The position numbers were made by a program, and so were the translations under genes. From NCBI GenBank assembly GCA_022376465.1, contig JACDTU010000030.1, positions 62,001-126,000 of the forward strand: a DNA stretch of 64,000 nucleotides. Reading direction: 5' to 3'. Positions within the stretch are counted from its first letter, which is position 1. Each line of letters starts with the position of its first letter. Positions 31,715 through 43,440 of this stretch are shown one piece after another. The notes beneath the pieces were generated by a model that worked only from the letters and a program-made list of their open reading frames with translations, ran no database searches and was not told the DNA's origin. This DNA is from Cubamyces lactineus. Lineage: Eukaryota > Basidiomycota > Agaricomycetes > Polyporales > Polyporaceae.

Positions 31715-34354
31715 TCACAATAACTCCAGCACAACACGAGATCCCCCTTGAGCGTGGACGTGGATCACAACTGACGGGCGACCCCTACCAGTATCGGAAG
31801 CCGCCGGGAGAAGTGAGCCATTTTGGCAAGCGGCATCAATGACTCCAACTTCAGAGGGAGTGAGGTTGTGCTGAGGATCAGGAATTGGCGGGATCGGCGG
31901 GACCTCAGACGCGGAGTCTCCTTGAGATAGCCAATCCAACCTGGATCGTATGTGCGAGAGCTCTGCGTCCTGCATTGCATACGTTTGTCAGTGATGTTTG
32001 GATACAGCCAATCGTAAACGAATGGACTCACGAGACGCAGAGGGTTCGAGTGCTCGCGCGTGGAGTCAGTGCCGGCGAGAGGCGGATGGACAGAATCAGA
32101 GGCGGCGTCAACCAGAGTTGCTCCCAAGTCGTCAGCAGGGGCATCGTTATCACAGAGCAGCGCAGCTGTTTTCTCAGACGACGATGGGAAGCCCGAGCCA
32201 TTTGGGGACGTAGGAGGCTCCAAATCGTCCTAGCAAATCGATCTCATTGTTGTTGAGACTATGTAACGAAATTTGGCACGTACCTCAATCCGTCGCATAA
32301 GTTGGGGCACGGCCTCATCCCGGAGGACCCGAACTGGGGTCTCTTCCTCTTGTATCAGCACCTGATTGTGAGGCCAGTCGTGTTGAGGTAATTCGTTCCC
32401 GGGGACCATGGGGAGGTTATTCCCGTTGACAACAGACAGCGGTTGATCATGGAGGTTCAGTGACGTCGGCGACGTGGCTTCCGCGTCCATGGCGGAGGCG
32501 TCCCCATCCACATCATATACCATCGACACGTAGCTCAGCGAACGCAAGCGCACGAATTGATGGCTGTCCATAGACCTGTCAAAATGTAGTCAGACACTAT
32601 ATCGTATCATATGACAGGTCACTGACTCTTGCCCGAGCTCGCCGTCGTTCTGGAGCTCCCCGCCGTTCTGGAGGCACCACCATGTATCAAGTCAGTCCAG
32701 TAGCTTGCGAGCTGCAATGTCGCATACCTCATCTGCGCTATCGACAGGCATGAGTTCGCACGGCCGTTCCGCGCTCGCAAGATCCGTAGCCGCAGTGTGA
32801 CCATTTGACGACTCAGGCACTTGAACCAAGATTCCCTGCTCATCGCCACTGTCATCCGGTACCGATCGGAATGGATTGGGATCAGGTTGCACGGTAGCGT
32901 CAGGCGTTTCGCACGTGTCCACTGTAACAAGAGGGGTGGGGGATGGAATGAAGAGCGGGTTTCTGTCAGGTAGATCCTGATTGGGAACAGTACGAGTGTG
33001 TCGGACGCGCTTAGTCTTTGCAGCACGCTGCGGTCGCCCTGGCTCCTCCCCGCCAAAGTCGCCAGAACGAGCACGGGTGCGCTTGGTCTTTGCAGCACGT
33101 CGTGGTTGCCCTGCCTCCTCCCCGTCAGAGTCCTCAGAACAAGCACGGGTGCGCTTGGAGACCAATGACCTGCAATTCACCGTCAACAAAACTCCAGAGT
33201 TGCGTGCATATCGACATACCCCGTGGGCAGAGTGTCTGCGCCTGTCCTCAATGGAACCCGTCCTTCCAGAGTAGTTGGGGCAGAGTTTGGATCGTTCTGA
33301 ATCCTGTCCGTGGTAGCATCAATCGTGGCCGTACATATTTCATTAGATAAGCCGAAGCGCCACTTCGGAACTAGAGGACAGTGCTTACCTGTTTCCTGCA
33401 TAAGTTGACGGCGCCTGCGGCTGCGGGAGAGGCCTTATTGGTCTGGGTGGCCTAAGAACATCGCTATCAGCACTACGCTCTAGCCGCAACGCGCGACTTC
33501 TGGCTGACCTAGTCGGTGAAAGCTCATCCGAGGGAAGTCTGCCCCAGGGAGGTTGGGGCCTGGGAGCAATATTGGTTCGAAATGGCCTATACCCGGGGCT
33601 ATAATATCCGGCGGGGTATGGACTCACAGGCCCGTACGGCGAGTAGTACGGACCACTCCCAGGCAATTGGACGGCCGGATAAGGTGTGTAATGAGCGAAT
33701 AGACTGTCGTTTCTACCCGCTGTTGGGCTACATTATCGCGTCTGGTGTCAGTTCGACTTGGCCGCGTATTAAATATGCCTGGACGCACACAATATGTGAA
33801 GTCCGTTGTGGGGTCGTGGATCTAAATGCGTGATTGTACGACCGCTCATCGAGCTGCTCGCGGCGAGAAGGTGTAGATCTGGTAGACAACGTGTTCAGCC
33901 TCGGCAGCACGTATATGGGAGTCGATGATGTCGTGACGCACTCGCGTTGAATACCCACATTGGGCGAGCCTATAGGGCAAATGCGCATCAGCAACGGGTC
34001 TGCACATCCGTATCTACAGGTGAGCCATCGTGAAAAAAGCGACTTACCGAGCAAACCTGGACGAGGTGTCGGAGAGCCGATGTCCCTATCGCGCGGGGCC
34101 GGGGTCATCAGACTACTATCCGTGTGGTCATCAGCAGCCTCAACAGCTTGACGCAGTGCGACTTGTCCGTCCGCAGCATCTGAATCATCTGCGCCTTCCA
34201 ATGGGAGGGCTGCTGTGGTTTCGATGAGAGCGTTACTAGACGGGGAAGGTTCTGCGTGTGCGTGAGCCGGGTATTGGAGGATTCACCTAGCTATAGACTC
34301 ACCAATTTCTTGGTCGCCGACCAAGGCTAGATCTCCAGAGACCCTACTCGACAT
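31715..34354 (-). CDS. Unknown protein B2, paralogue of B1
   Basis: A multi-exon gene starting MSSRVSGDLALVGDQEI (34354), with a TATA box at 34478-34485. Exons include a Pro/Tyr-rich block (YYSPYGPVSPYPAGYYSPGY), ELSPTRSARSRALRL, a basic tandem repeat (RRAAKTKRTRARS), SMDSHQFVRLRSLSYVS and a helix (ELSHIRSRLDWLSQG). The terminal block is RPSVVIHVHAQGGSRVVL, then ELL, as in B1. The Lys/Arg repeats look like nuclear-localisation signals. A disordered, acidic/basic block protein of unknown role. Exon joints are approximate. Confidence 0.55.
33007..33156. repeat. 72 bp in-frame repeat inside B2
   Basis: Two tandem copies (boundaries at 33007, 33079 and 33151) encoding 24-residue units built on RRAAKTKR and GDFGGEEPGRP-like sequence. 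B1 lacks the duplication, so copy number differs between the paralogues. Confidence 0.75.
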
Positions 34355-35181
34355 GACAACGTCAGAGAGGAGAAACGCGAGTGAGAAAGCGAGAGGTGCG
34401 AATTGACGAATGGTGTAAAGAGGCGTCCGTAGTCGGTAGCACGCAGTAGATGTGAGGTTCGGCTCACTGGGCTCCCCGTTTTATACGAATTTTGATAGTA
34501 TTAGTATAAAGGAAAGGAGAATTCGAGTCAAAGGCCATAGTTATACTGAGGCCACACTCCCTTATCCTGATCGTTGGTGATAACGATACTTTGTCATAGC
34601 GGCGGAATGTCAACTCCGGATGGGAACAGAGCAGCAACCGCCTGCACCCTGTCAAAAGCCTTTGAGGATCGATGTGATATTCCGTCATAGCCTACGCATA
34701 GGCGTTGCAGAAAATGGCGTATCGCGTTTCGCAGATCAAGTTTCGCAGATCGAGTTCGCATGGTCATTGGCGAATATCACGAGTTTCTCGGCACCGGTGT
34801 CGGTTTACGTGTCGGTTTACGGATGGCCGTGAAGCATGTTGCCCATAGAAGCGAGCTTAGTAGCACGGTGAGTAGCCTTGTACAGTCTCGCTGATGGGAG
34901 GGGAGGAGGGGGGAGGAAAAGAGCCAAGGCCCAAGTACGGCCTGAGGCTTACATAACTTGAATGTATAGAAGAGGGAAGCGCCCGGCGTATTGTGAGGCT
35001 TCATGAGCGGCTGAGCTCCGACGTACATTGGTACTTGACGCCGACCGGCTTTGGACAGAGGTACTCGTAAAATATCCCCTCGCTCATCCTGCGAGGCGGG
35101 ACCACAGCAATGTGTGCGAACTCCACGACAAACGGTACACATGACATTAGGTGCAAGGTCTAATCTGTATATCATCACCGC
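34355..35181. other. Intergenic interval upstream of B2
   Basis: Contains the B2 TATA box (34478-34485). Otherwise I see no supported gene in these 0.8 kb; the open frames are short and without motifs. Confidence 0.45.
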
Positions 35182-36285
35182 TTAGAGCGTATCATCGTCG
35201 TTTCCGCCCATTCCTCCTGCATGTTCGCCCGCCCCGTGATTGCCACATTGCCCTGGAATGGGCGGCGCGAGCTCGTAAGCGGGGGGCTCGATTTCGGAGC
35301 TTGAGTCCTCTGAGGCCAGACAGGGTGTCGAAGTAGTGTTCGCCGAGGTATTGGCGGCAATAAAATGTGAATCTGGATGGCGTTGCAAAGGCAACATCGC
35401 TCAAGCGTGCCTCAACCTTGAGTGAATACTCTTTCTTTGAGTGTAAGGACGCATACAGGACGCGGTTGAAGTCCAGATAGATCAGAACATCATCAAACCG
35501 CAGGTACGTCCAAGATCGACGATCTTCGACAGGCTGCGCCATAGCCCAACGGATGGTACGCCGCTCCTATAACATACGATGAGCTTGGTCTATGCCAGGG
35601 GTGACGCAAACGACGTGGACTTACGCTGTCAGACCATACAATCATATCGGAAGCTAAGATGGAGGTGTAGACTGTCCTGTCGTAGAAGCTGCCGGAGATA
35701 ACGATACCGACTGCACTACTGGTGTTGAGCAATGTACGACGATATCAGCAATAAAGTGCTTACACGTCGCTTGCGCTAGCTCAGCGAGGACAATCGAACC
35801 GGGGTACCAGGTAACCTCCGGCGTCTGATCATCCGTCATCGAGTACCAAACCTTCCTTACAGCCGCAAATCGGGCGATGGGACTAGAGAATCAAACTCAG
35901 TTGTGATAAATACTGCACAAGCGTCATAACTGACCTTCTCAGCATCTGGGCACGCGACGGGTGGGACATGTTCTGGAGTTGCTAAGGAGGTGGTGATTGC
36001 AGGTTGCTGGAAGGCCAAGCAATTTATAAACCACGTACGAGCCTGCAGTGCTTTGTGATGATAAGGACCACAAACAAGCAAGGTGAGGATGGAACAGACA
36101 TACAAAGAGCTTCCTGATCATACGTAGAATGTAGCAGATCATTCTTTCTTTTCTTCGCACCCACAAACGAACTGAGGTAGACATGCAAAGGACAGATACC
36201 AGTCTCATGGCAAGGGGTCATATGTGGCATGGTGGGACGACGTAGATTTGGAGAGGCGTAAGAAAGGGCGGATCGTAGTTGTTGG
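35182..36285 (-). CDS. Unknown protein D
   Basis: A spliced gene starting about 36285 (MANNYDPPFLTPLQIYVV). Later exons read ATPEHVPPVACPDAEK, then RFAAVRKVWYSMTDDQTPE with ATWYP-like WYPGSIVLAELAQAT, SAVGIVISGSFYDRTVYTS, and ERRTIRWAMAQPVEDRRSW with FDDVLIYLDFNRVLYASLH. The central part looks like a compact beta-rich domain (alternating hydrophobic strands). The C-terminal frame is ambiguous: one option carries an EPPAYEL (PPxY) motif and an acidic end, while another is Arg-rich. No family recognised. Confidence 0.45.
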
Positions 36286-36300
36286 CCATGGCATGAAATA

Positions 36301-36369
36301 GGGCGGGAGGCAGGAGGCGGGAGGCGGGAGGCGGGAGGCGGGAGGCGGGAGGCGGGAGGCGGGAGGCGG
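36301..36369. repeat. 7 bp tandem repeat (GGGAGGC)n
   Basis: About nine GGGAGGC units, G-rich on the plus strand, just upstream of gene D. It makes the PPPASRL-repeat frame on the minus strand. G-quadruplex-capable by composition. Confidence 0.9.
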
Positions 36370-36675
36370 AGAAAGAGAAGACGTCAGGTGGGCGCTGATC
36401 CGCAGGCACTCCGGCTTGTGCATGTTGATTCGGCCGGTATCAGCCAGGTCGGCTTTGAATGTGGACACTGCTACGCTTGTTTTACCGTAACGCATCTTCA
36501 CAGTCTGACGTATAAAGGACAAAGAGCCTAGCTTAGACGTTCGGCCGAATATTTCGCATCGGACCAATCGAGAACGTCCCCGAAAGACAAGCGACAAATC
36601 CCACCACTTCGTCCGCCACCGACAATCCCAGAACGCCCCTAGTGGCATTTGCACGTATACAACAATACAGAATAT

Positions 36676-39600
36676 TCAATAACCGTCTACATCTTCACCT
36701 CGCTCCAGATCGTCCCGTCGTTGTTTACCCTTATAAGTACGATAGGTATGCCTGGTAACCCAGCTGGGATCGAGACTCGACCTGAACCACAGGACGCGGT
36801 CATTGTACGCAGGATGTGACTGCCCTTCTTCGGGCACCGTCCATGAGTTCGACACAAAAATCCACCATTGCACCTGGCCCGATGACTGATTACGGTGGAG
36901 ATAAAGGTTCCCTGGACGTGGTCGCAGATGCTCCGGAGGGTGTGATAGACTCCCTGGTGTTTCAGAGCGCCACCACAATGTGTAACCTGCCTGACCCCCA
37001 CGGAAAGGTCGTACTTCCCTCTGCGGCGTCGTGGGCGAGATTCTGGCATGCTTGCTACGCTGTTGGTGCTGCGCGCGCGGGGGGAGAAGTTGGCCTGGTT
37101 CGGGATCGATGGGGATCTCTCCAGCCTCGACAACGGGCTGATGCAGGAACGCGGTCGGTTGGTGGTCACCAGGAGATGGTATTCGGAGACTTGAGGCGCG
37201 CTGGGGGTCGATACCGCTACCTGGTTCGCCTGCCATCAAACTGGCACCTTGCATAGCCGTATCAGCAGCCGTGGCTTTGATCGCTTGAGAGGTACTCCGG
37301 TCCTTCGCTCTAGTTGTCGAATGAGACGGAAGTCTACCTGCGGTATTGGTGGCCATCTAGATACCCGTGATGACTGCGTCTCAGTAATCAATCGCAGGCG
37401 CGCCTTTGAGACTCACCCACTCTGAGCCCTGTAGTGAGGCCTGCGATGACTGTGTCTGTGAGCCCCATACGTTCGTCGAGAACAACAGGCTGGTCTCGGA
37501 CTCTTCAGCGCTACGGTCGCGCTCCACGTCTTGAAGATGCAAGGTATCCCGCATCACACTGTCTTCGTTGGATGCGATTCGTTCGCCAATCTCTCGATCT
37601 GAGCGTGACGTTGATGGACCTAATATTCCCCTCAGTTCATCAGTGGCCTAGGAAGAGCATGCCCACAATCTCACCTATCTGTTGCAATATCTCATCTTCC
37701 ACGTGCGAAGGCCGGAGTGCAGGAGATATTGTGGGCAGCTCTAACAAACACCCATCGGCGCCAAGTCCGTCCTGTGGTATCTGTCGTATCGATTCTGCAT
37801 GGATGTCTCCCGTAAGATGCCTCGGGTTGGGAGAGCTGGTAGTTGATGATAGGCCGGCGGAGGACGAGCTGGAGGGGGTATCCCAAGAGGCGACCCCGTG
37901 CCAACAACATGTCACCACCTTGCAATTGCCAGGCAAGGTGCTGCAATTTCCCTTGCTAGAACAAGGCCGGAAGTTGCAAGGGATGACATGTCACCACAAG
38001 GCTGCCAGAAAGCGAAAAATGCGACATAATGCAAAGGTGGCACCAACAGGAGTTGAACCCGGGACCTCAGGAGTTCCCGGGAGTCTCCTCCAGCAGCATT
38101 AACCACTGCACCATGGAGCTGTTACTAACCTCTACTTCTAATTCCAATATATCACCGCTTTTCCACTGCTTTAGACCTTCATTGCTGCTACATTGATATA
38201 CAAAGAAGCATAGATACAGATTCTTTGAACGCATTTTTGATGCTTTATCAAGAGATATAGATGTTCTTTCCACATATATGGTATATAGAATGAAGCAAAA
38301 AGCGGTGATATATTGGAATTAGAAGTAAGGGTTAGTAACAGCCCCATGGTGCAGTGGTTAATGCTGCTGGAGGAGACTCCTGGGAACTCCTGAGGTCCCG
38401 GGTTCAATTCCTGTTGGTGCCACCTTTGCATTATGTCGCATTTTTCGCTTTCTGGCAGCCTTGTGGTGACATGTCATCCCTTGCAACTTCCGGCCTTGTT
38501 CTAGCAAGGGAAATTGCAGCACCTTGCCTGGCAATTGCAAGGTGGTGACATGTTGTTGGCACGGGGACTGGTGATCCCAAGACGCCTGAACAAGGGAACC
38601 AAACGAGGGTTGTACGCCTATCTCGCAGTGCGATGCGCGGGGAACGGGAGATGACGAACATGGCGGCGGAGAGGTACTGAGTGGCACAGGAGGGTTGTTG
38701 AGCATGTCAGTTTGGACACCCCGGGAGACGAACGTGACTGCGCGATCGTGCGAGATCGAATTCGTTTCAAGGCCGCGATGGATGGACGACTCTCCGGGGT
38801 GATCCAGGGCCAAGTGTTCTGCGAAGCATTGAATAGACACACTACGCCGAGAGGGTACAGGGGGAAGGAGTGGATCGAGGGTATCTGCAAGAGGCGCGAG
38901 ATGGGGAGGCGGGTTATCTAACGAGATGCTGCGTATGTCTCTCAACGTGAGTGAGACTATCCCAAAATGACCTAGAAATTTAAGACGCACGCAGTATCTC
39001 GAGCATCAGGGGAACCAATGCTACCATCCGCCACGTCCTGACATGGTCCTTCTAACTGCCCCCCTCCAGAGTAGAAAGAATTGTACGAGAACCGCCGGCG
39101 GTTCATGTTGCGTTTCTGAAAACTCATGCAAAGTACGGTCGCAGGCGAGAGATAATGAGAGTTACCTTGTGCTGGGGTGGGCCAAAACCCTCTACAGGAT
39201 TTGCGCTAGTGAAGTATAACGATCGACGACGTTTTGCAGCCATTGCAACTAAGGGATATCGGTCAGCGTGAAGTCGTATATCTGGAATGAGATGCAGCAT
39301 AAAGTTCGATACGCCGTATATATGGCGTCCATACCAAAGGCCCAGTGATGCCAAAGGTCCGATAGCATCAGTAGTTGTCAATCACAATACAACGAGTTAA
39401 AACGGACCATCCAGTGCACTGTTCGCTTTCGCAAAGCCCAGATATGAGGAATGCACAACCGGGATTATGAGGTGAGTTGAAAGAGTACGAAGCGGCGCTT
39501 ACTTGCCAAAGACAAAACCCTCTACTCCGGAACGGCCGGCACATGCGGCCCGTGTGGCCCTGACTGCCGCCCTGTGCAATCGGAGCGGGGAGCTTGAGAG

Positions 39601-39742
39601 CCGCACTCGCCAAAGCTAGATTCCGGGATACGTGAACAGCGTGCTCATCAACTGAGTACAAAGTGCTAAACTTTGCAAAAGGAAGAGACGCGCGACGCGT
39701 GACTGAGACATGATAATGGGCGAGCTCGTCGTCCTCGCTCAT
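36676..39742 (-). CDS. Unknown protein E, coding region split by a MITE
   Basis: An inferred multi-exon gene starting MSEDDELAHYHVSVTRRAS (39742). Exons include AMAAKRRRSLYFTSANPVEG, MNRRRFSYNSFYSGGGQ, then (after a spliced intron) LDNPPPHLAPLADTLDPLL through HCEIGVQPSFGSLVQASWD. There the 685 bp MITE interrupts. On its far side the frame continues TPSSSSSAGLSSTTSS, then GILGPSTSRSDREIGER and ASLQGSEW. A final exon ends near 36676 or 36687; in the latter frame the end is IPIVLIRVNNDGTIWSEVKM, vaguely like the B1/B2 ends. Mostly Ser/Pro-rich. Removing the MITE and one 9 bp repeat keeps the reading frame, so the gene was intact before insertion. The 5' exons are the least certain. Confidence 0.45.
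37889..38573. mobile_element. 685 bp MITE with ~270 bp inverted arms, 9 bp TSD
   Basis: Two near-identical arms (about 37894-38165 and 38290-38566) face each other across a short AT-rich centre. The outer ends read CCCCGTGCCAACAACATGTC. A perfect 9 bp duplication, ATCCCAAGA, flanks it (37880-37888 and 38574-38582). Long TIRs plus a 9 bp TSD resemble Mutator-like (MULE) elements; that class call is inference. Each arm contains a tRNA-like A-box/B-box segment. It encodes no protein of its own and interrupts gene E. Confidence 0.8.
38343..38424 (+). repeat. tRNA-like segment in MITE right arm (mirrored in left arm)
   Basis: Contains a good pol III A-box-like TGGTGCAGTGGTTAAT and a B-box-like GGTTCAATTCC about 45 nt later, ending ...GTTGGTGCC. 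The acceptor stem pairs only partly and the anticodon arm is expanded, so it is a tRNA-derived (SINE-like) sequence, not a working tRNA gene. The inverted copy lies at about 38033-38119. Confidence 0.6.
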
Positions 39743-39826
39743 CTGTAGGCTTCCTGATACTCTTCATAGGATTGGTAAACGGATACAAACACTAGGCACC
39801 GAGTACAATAGTTAGCGGCATCCGTA

Positions 39827-41816
39827 CTATGCTTGCTCTTCCGCGATCTGTAGGAAGTCCTTCAACAGAGCAACGACGCCAGGAAATCTACGCGCAAAGG
39901 TGCCCATGATCTCCAATAGCAGTCGACGAAGAGGAATCGCAGGCCCCTGCAGTGCATATCGGCTATCATATGGTCTAGGTGCAACTTAGCGACGTATGCA
40001 TAAAGCTAGAGTGCAATGCATGACTTACGGCGAGAGATAGAGATGGGTGACTGTTGCAATGGATAAAACGAGCATGGGCATCGCAACCCATGCCAAAACC
40101 CAGCGCACACGTGCGTCAGGAAGTAACTCCCCAGCTGACAGGCTGCTAGGGTTCAAATTCGGGCCATCTGCGGATGACATAGGTTCGGGCTGGTGGAGAT
40201 TATCTGGAGTTCTTGTAACGTATATAGGTGGCGGTTAATACGAAGAGGATTGCTAGTACGATTTCAGGCTGTGCTTACATGTCTAAGCCACTACTGTCCG
40301 GTACCATCGCAGTGACGCGCTGGTCAATGTCAAGAAGGACAGGGAGGCCCGCCCGTTGCAAGGTAGACGGAGGGAGATCCATCTGCTGCATGACGGGGGC
40401 TGGGTTGGGCTCTGTTTCGTGAGGCGAAGCCGATACACCATCGCCTTTGTTCCCGTTGAAACAGCTGAATGATCTGTACTGCTATCATTGCGTATGAGCA
40501 CTCACCACGATGCCGATACCACAGGATCACGTTGGTTCTGTCTCCCGTCTCGGACGTCCCCGTTGCAATCCAATCGACGCCGTCCGCATACTCATATTCC
40601 TACAAGATCGTACGTCCTTAGTTCACATAAGGAGGCTAGGTTGTGAGTATGACATACAACAGCTTGTACAATTTCATGTCCTTTCGGAAGCGTTAGATAG
40701 CCCGAGATCGGTGAAGCATGGCACGCACAAACCTTGATGATGTAGTACTTGGACGAGCGATCCGGCTTCAGTGTTGAATATCGAAACTTCGCCTCGATCG
40801 CTGCCACAAAGAAGAGCACGCCCTTGATGTATAAAGATTACAGGGAGGGGGACATTCTCCACAACTTCCACAGGATAATGACGAATCATTTCACCCGTGT
40901 TGAGATCGTATCGGACGAAGCCGTTCAAGAGGTTGCAAATGGCAATGGTAGATCCGTCAGGCGAGAGCGAGGATCGTGCACTGGGAAATGTGATCAGTTG
41001 AAGAACATGCGGGTACGATATAAATGATTACACTCGAGTTCCCGTCTGTATGCGCCATTTCCATGCCCGTGACGATACATTCCAACATCTGAGGAACGTC
41101 AGCATCCTCTATAGCAGTGGAGATTGTGGTAACGTACACAATGCCGTGATAGACGTATGAAACGATCAAATCCATTCCCCCATCTACAAAATGTAGCGAA
41201 CATGGCAGGACTTCGCTAGCGTAAGGCAAAGCATTCTCGTGGGGAGGGGAAGGCAGGGTATACTGGGTCCATGAACCTGAGACGCATATGTACTTTTTGA
41301 ACGTGCAACAGCAAAGTATTGCGTACCTGATCTCGTTTGAAGGGCACAGACAACACGAGAGCCAATAGCAGCCGCGAGGGTGGATGTGGCGACGGAGTAG
41401 GTGATTGCTTCCACCGGGCCTGATAGCCCAACAGGTATACTCTTCAGAGACGGTGCAGTATGCTGTGTGTGACATTATATAAACTACTGCGAGGAGAGAA
41501 GAGACGTGCTTACCCAGTGACCCATGGGCCCTATCTCACATAACACAAGTCCACCGTCTGCATAGCCCACGAACAAGGCATCGTGCTGAGTTGGGTGCCA
41601 TTGTATCGAAGTCACCGCGATATCAACGACACGAATATTCACCAGAGGACCAGAGTCATGCTTTGTCTCGAAGATGGCGAGGCGGCCGTCGTCGCAGCCC
41701 ACAGCAAGGAGTGTAGCTCCAACATTGAAACGTAGGCAATTGACAGAGTCCTGCAAACCTGTGATAACGCGACTAGTTGTGTAGCGTAGTACATATGGGT
41801 CAGAAGGGTTCGCCAT
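39827..41816 (-). CDS. WD40-repeat protein with C-terminal membrane segment
   Basis: Starts MANPSDPYVLRYTTSRVITG (41816). WD40-type blades follow: FNVGATLLAVGCDDGRLAIF, TSIQWHPTQHDALFVGYADG, then across introns VEAITYSVATSTLAAAIGS, CSLHFVDGGMDLIVSY, SPDGSTIAICNLLNGFVRYD and LLCGSDRGEVSIFNTEAGSL. The last blade is EYEYADGVDWIATGT. A linker (EPNPAPVMQQMDLPPSTLQ) precedes a hydrophobic helix, WVLAWVAMPMLVLSIATV. A short terminal exon ends FLQIAEEQA at 39827. A cytosol-facing beta-propeller anchored in a membrane by its C-terminus is likely. About eight short introns. Partner unknown. Confidence 0.8.
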
Positions 41817-42823
41817 GTTGTGCGGCAGTCATCGATACTCGCAGTAAGCTAGAGAGGACTCAGTCCACCGCCCACGAGCGTTTCATGTTTTTCGTCGAGC
41901 GCTCTAGCACGAGTAACGTCCTGTCACCATAGGTCCCGGGCGTTTACATTGCCTGTTATAGTAATTCTTCGTCTCGGAGCGCATTGTCCATCGGTTTGCA
42001 GCAGCGTGCAGCTGGACAGGCCCTTTCGAATCATCGTGCCGTGATACCCGAGGTGTTGCAATAGCTCTATACCGCTGGGCACTCCACAAACTCTGTCTAC
42101 TGCGGGTCTACTCTAACTCCCATGCGTGTTCAAACGTTCACCGGCGGTGCGGGGCTGAGCCAAGATCAAGGGAGAGATGAGTGGGCGCGGCCTGCACAAT
42201 TACTACGTTGTCGAGGCATTTGCGAATCTCGAAGGCTAGCCTGCTTTTTTCTTCTTCTAACTACATCCAGGAGTTTCGTACTGTCGTACAGCACAGTGGA
42301 CACGGAATCCACAAGTTCGAAGGCTCCTCAGCCACTGCGGTACCTCGGCCGTCACCTCGGTACGTTTGCCTAGAGGAGACTCAGGTATTTCGGCAAAAGT
42401 TCGTACGTGCTGATCCTCCCGTCCATCAAATCTATGCGATGGCGCCTGCTAACGTTGTCTGCTTGCCTTGTCTAGAATTACTCCGCTGGCTCCGTCCATT
42501 GATGCGATACGCAGATAGCTCTCGACCTTTCCTGATGAACCGATGAAGCATGCTTTCGGCGCCGTCGAGTTTGATGCACAACAAAGCAACCTCTTTGTGC
42601 CATTCCCACTCATGCCGTACCTTTGTCAGCTGTTACATCGCATGTTGCCCACGCATGCTGAAATTTACACAGCCCAGTCCCAGTCCGGAGACTGTGGTCC
42701 GCACGCGGTCCATGACGCCATTCGTCCGTACAGACCCTTATCACTGGCAATACGTAGCGAGTGGCTACCCCGACGTATTCTCCCAGCTCATCCACAATCC
42801 TGACTTTTTGTTGTCGGCTCACC
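41817..42823. other. Intergenic interval between WD40 and RING genes
   Basis: A divergent promoter region plus about 1 kb with plus-strand open frames (42122-42800) lacking recognisable motifs. I do not support a gene here. Confidence 0.45.
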
Positions 42824-43440
42824 ATGTCCGCCAATAACCAGCTCCACATGTTTTGCGCCATCTGTCTTTCACTCTTTTTACTCGACACCGAGAGCGAGGC
42901 CGAGGCCGTCGCTACTTCTTGCGGTACGTTTCGTCCTTTGTATGCTGCCACTCACTGGAACTTCCAAACAGGTCACGTCTTCCACCGCGACTGTGTGGAA
43001 GATGTACTCAAGGCCGCAGGCGAACCCAGATGCCACGTTTGCAACGAGGCCCTATCTACAGACCCTCAAGACCTCCTCAAGCTCTACTTGGACACGGAAG
43101 AGACCCCGTACGATCGCCAGCTCGTACAGGCCGTTCGCAGGTAAGTCAGCAAACTTCACGATCTGGCGCTTGAATTTGATCTCCTCATTATAGTGCTACT
43201 GATTTCGCCGATTATAGCCGGCACGCCATTGCGGCAGAGGCGGAGTGTCAGGCAAAACTGGCAGTGCTGCGTCAAGAGCAGGAGTACAATCAAAAGGTGT
43301 TGGAGGCGTTGGATTCTCAATGGCTCGCCCTCGAGAGACTGAACGCCGCAGCGACGAAGCGTGTTGGAGATCTTGAGACGCAGTTGGCCCAGGCGAGACA
43401 ACAACTCCAGGAGCTGGAGGGGCCCACCCCTGATAATTGA
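42824..43440 (+). CDS. RING-finger coiled-coil protein 1
   Basis: Three exons. Exon 1 (42824-42923) has MFCAICLSLFLL...ATSC. A 48 nt intron follows (42924-42971). Exon 2 is GHVFHRDCVEDVLKAAGEPR then CHVCNEAL, completing a C3HC4-type RING: two zinc sites made by CAIC, SCGH, RDC and CHVC. After a second intron (about 43141-43218) comes a coiled coil (AEAECQAKLAVLRQEQEYN, TKRVGDLETQLAQARQQLQE), ending GPTPDN. RING proteins are usually E3 ubiquitin or SUMO ligases; the coiled coil would dimerise it. The start and all splice sites fit GT-AG. Confidence 0.85.

Noticed and set aside
36205..36654. 149-codon frame with PPPASRL repeats
   Set aside because: Generated by the GGGAGGC array; no splice structure or homology. 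A real short gene upstream of the array cannot be excluded.
38343..38424. A functional tRNA gene
   Set aside because: Good A and B boxes but poor acceptor pairing and an expanded anticodon region, present as inverted copies within a MITE.
37894..38566. A 3 bp GAC target duplication for the MITE
   Set aside because: The perfect 9 bp ATCCCAAGA repeat slightly further out explains the reading frame of gene E and is far less likely by chance.
42122..42837. Overlapping plus-strand frames upstream of RING gene 1
   Set aside because: Several frames overlap with no motif or consistent intron pattern.
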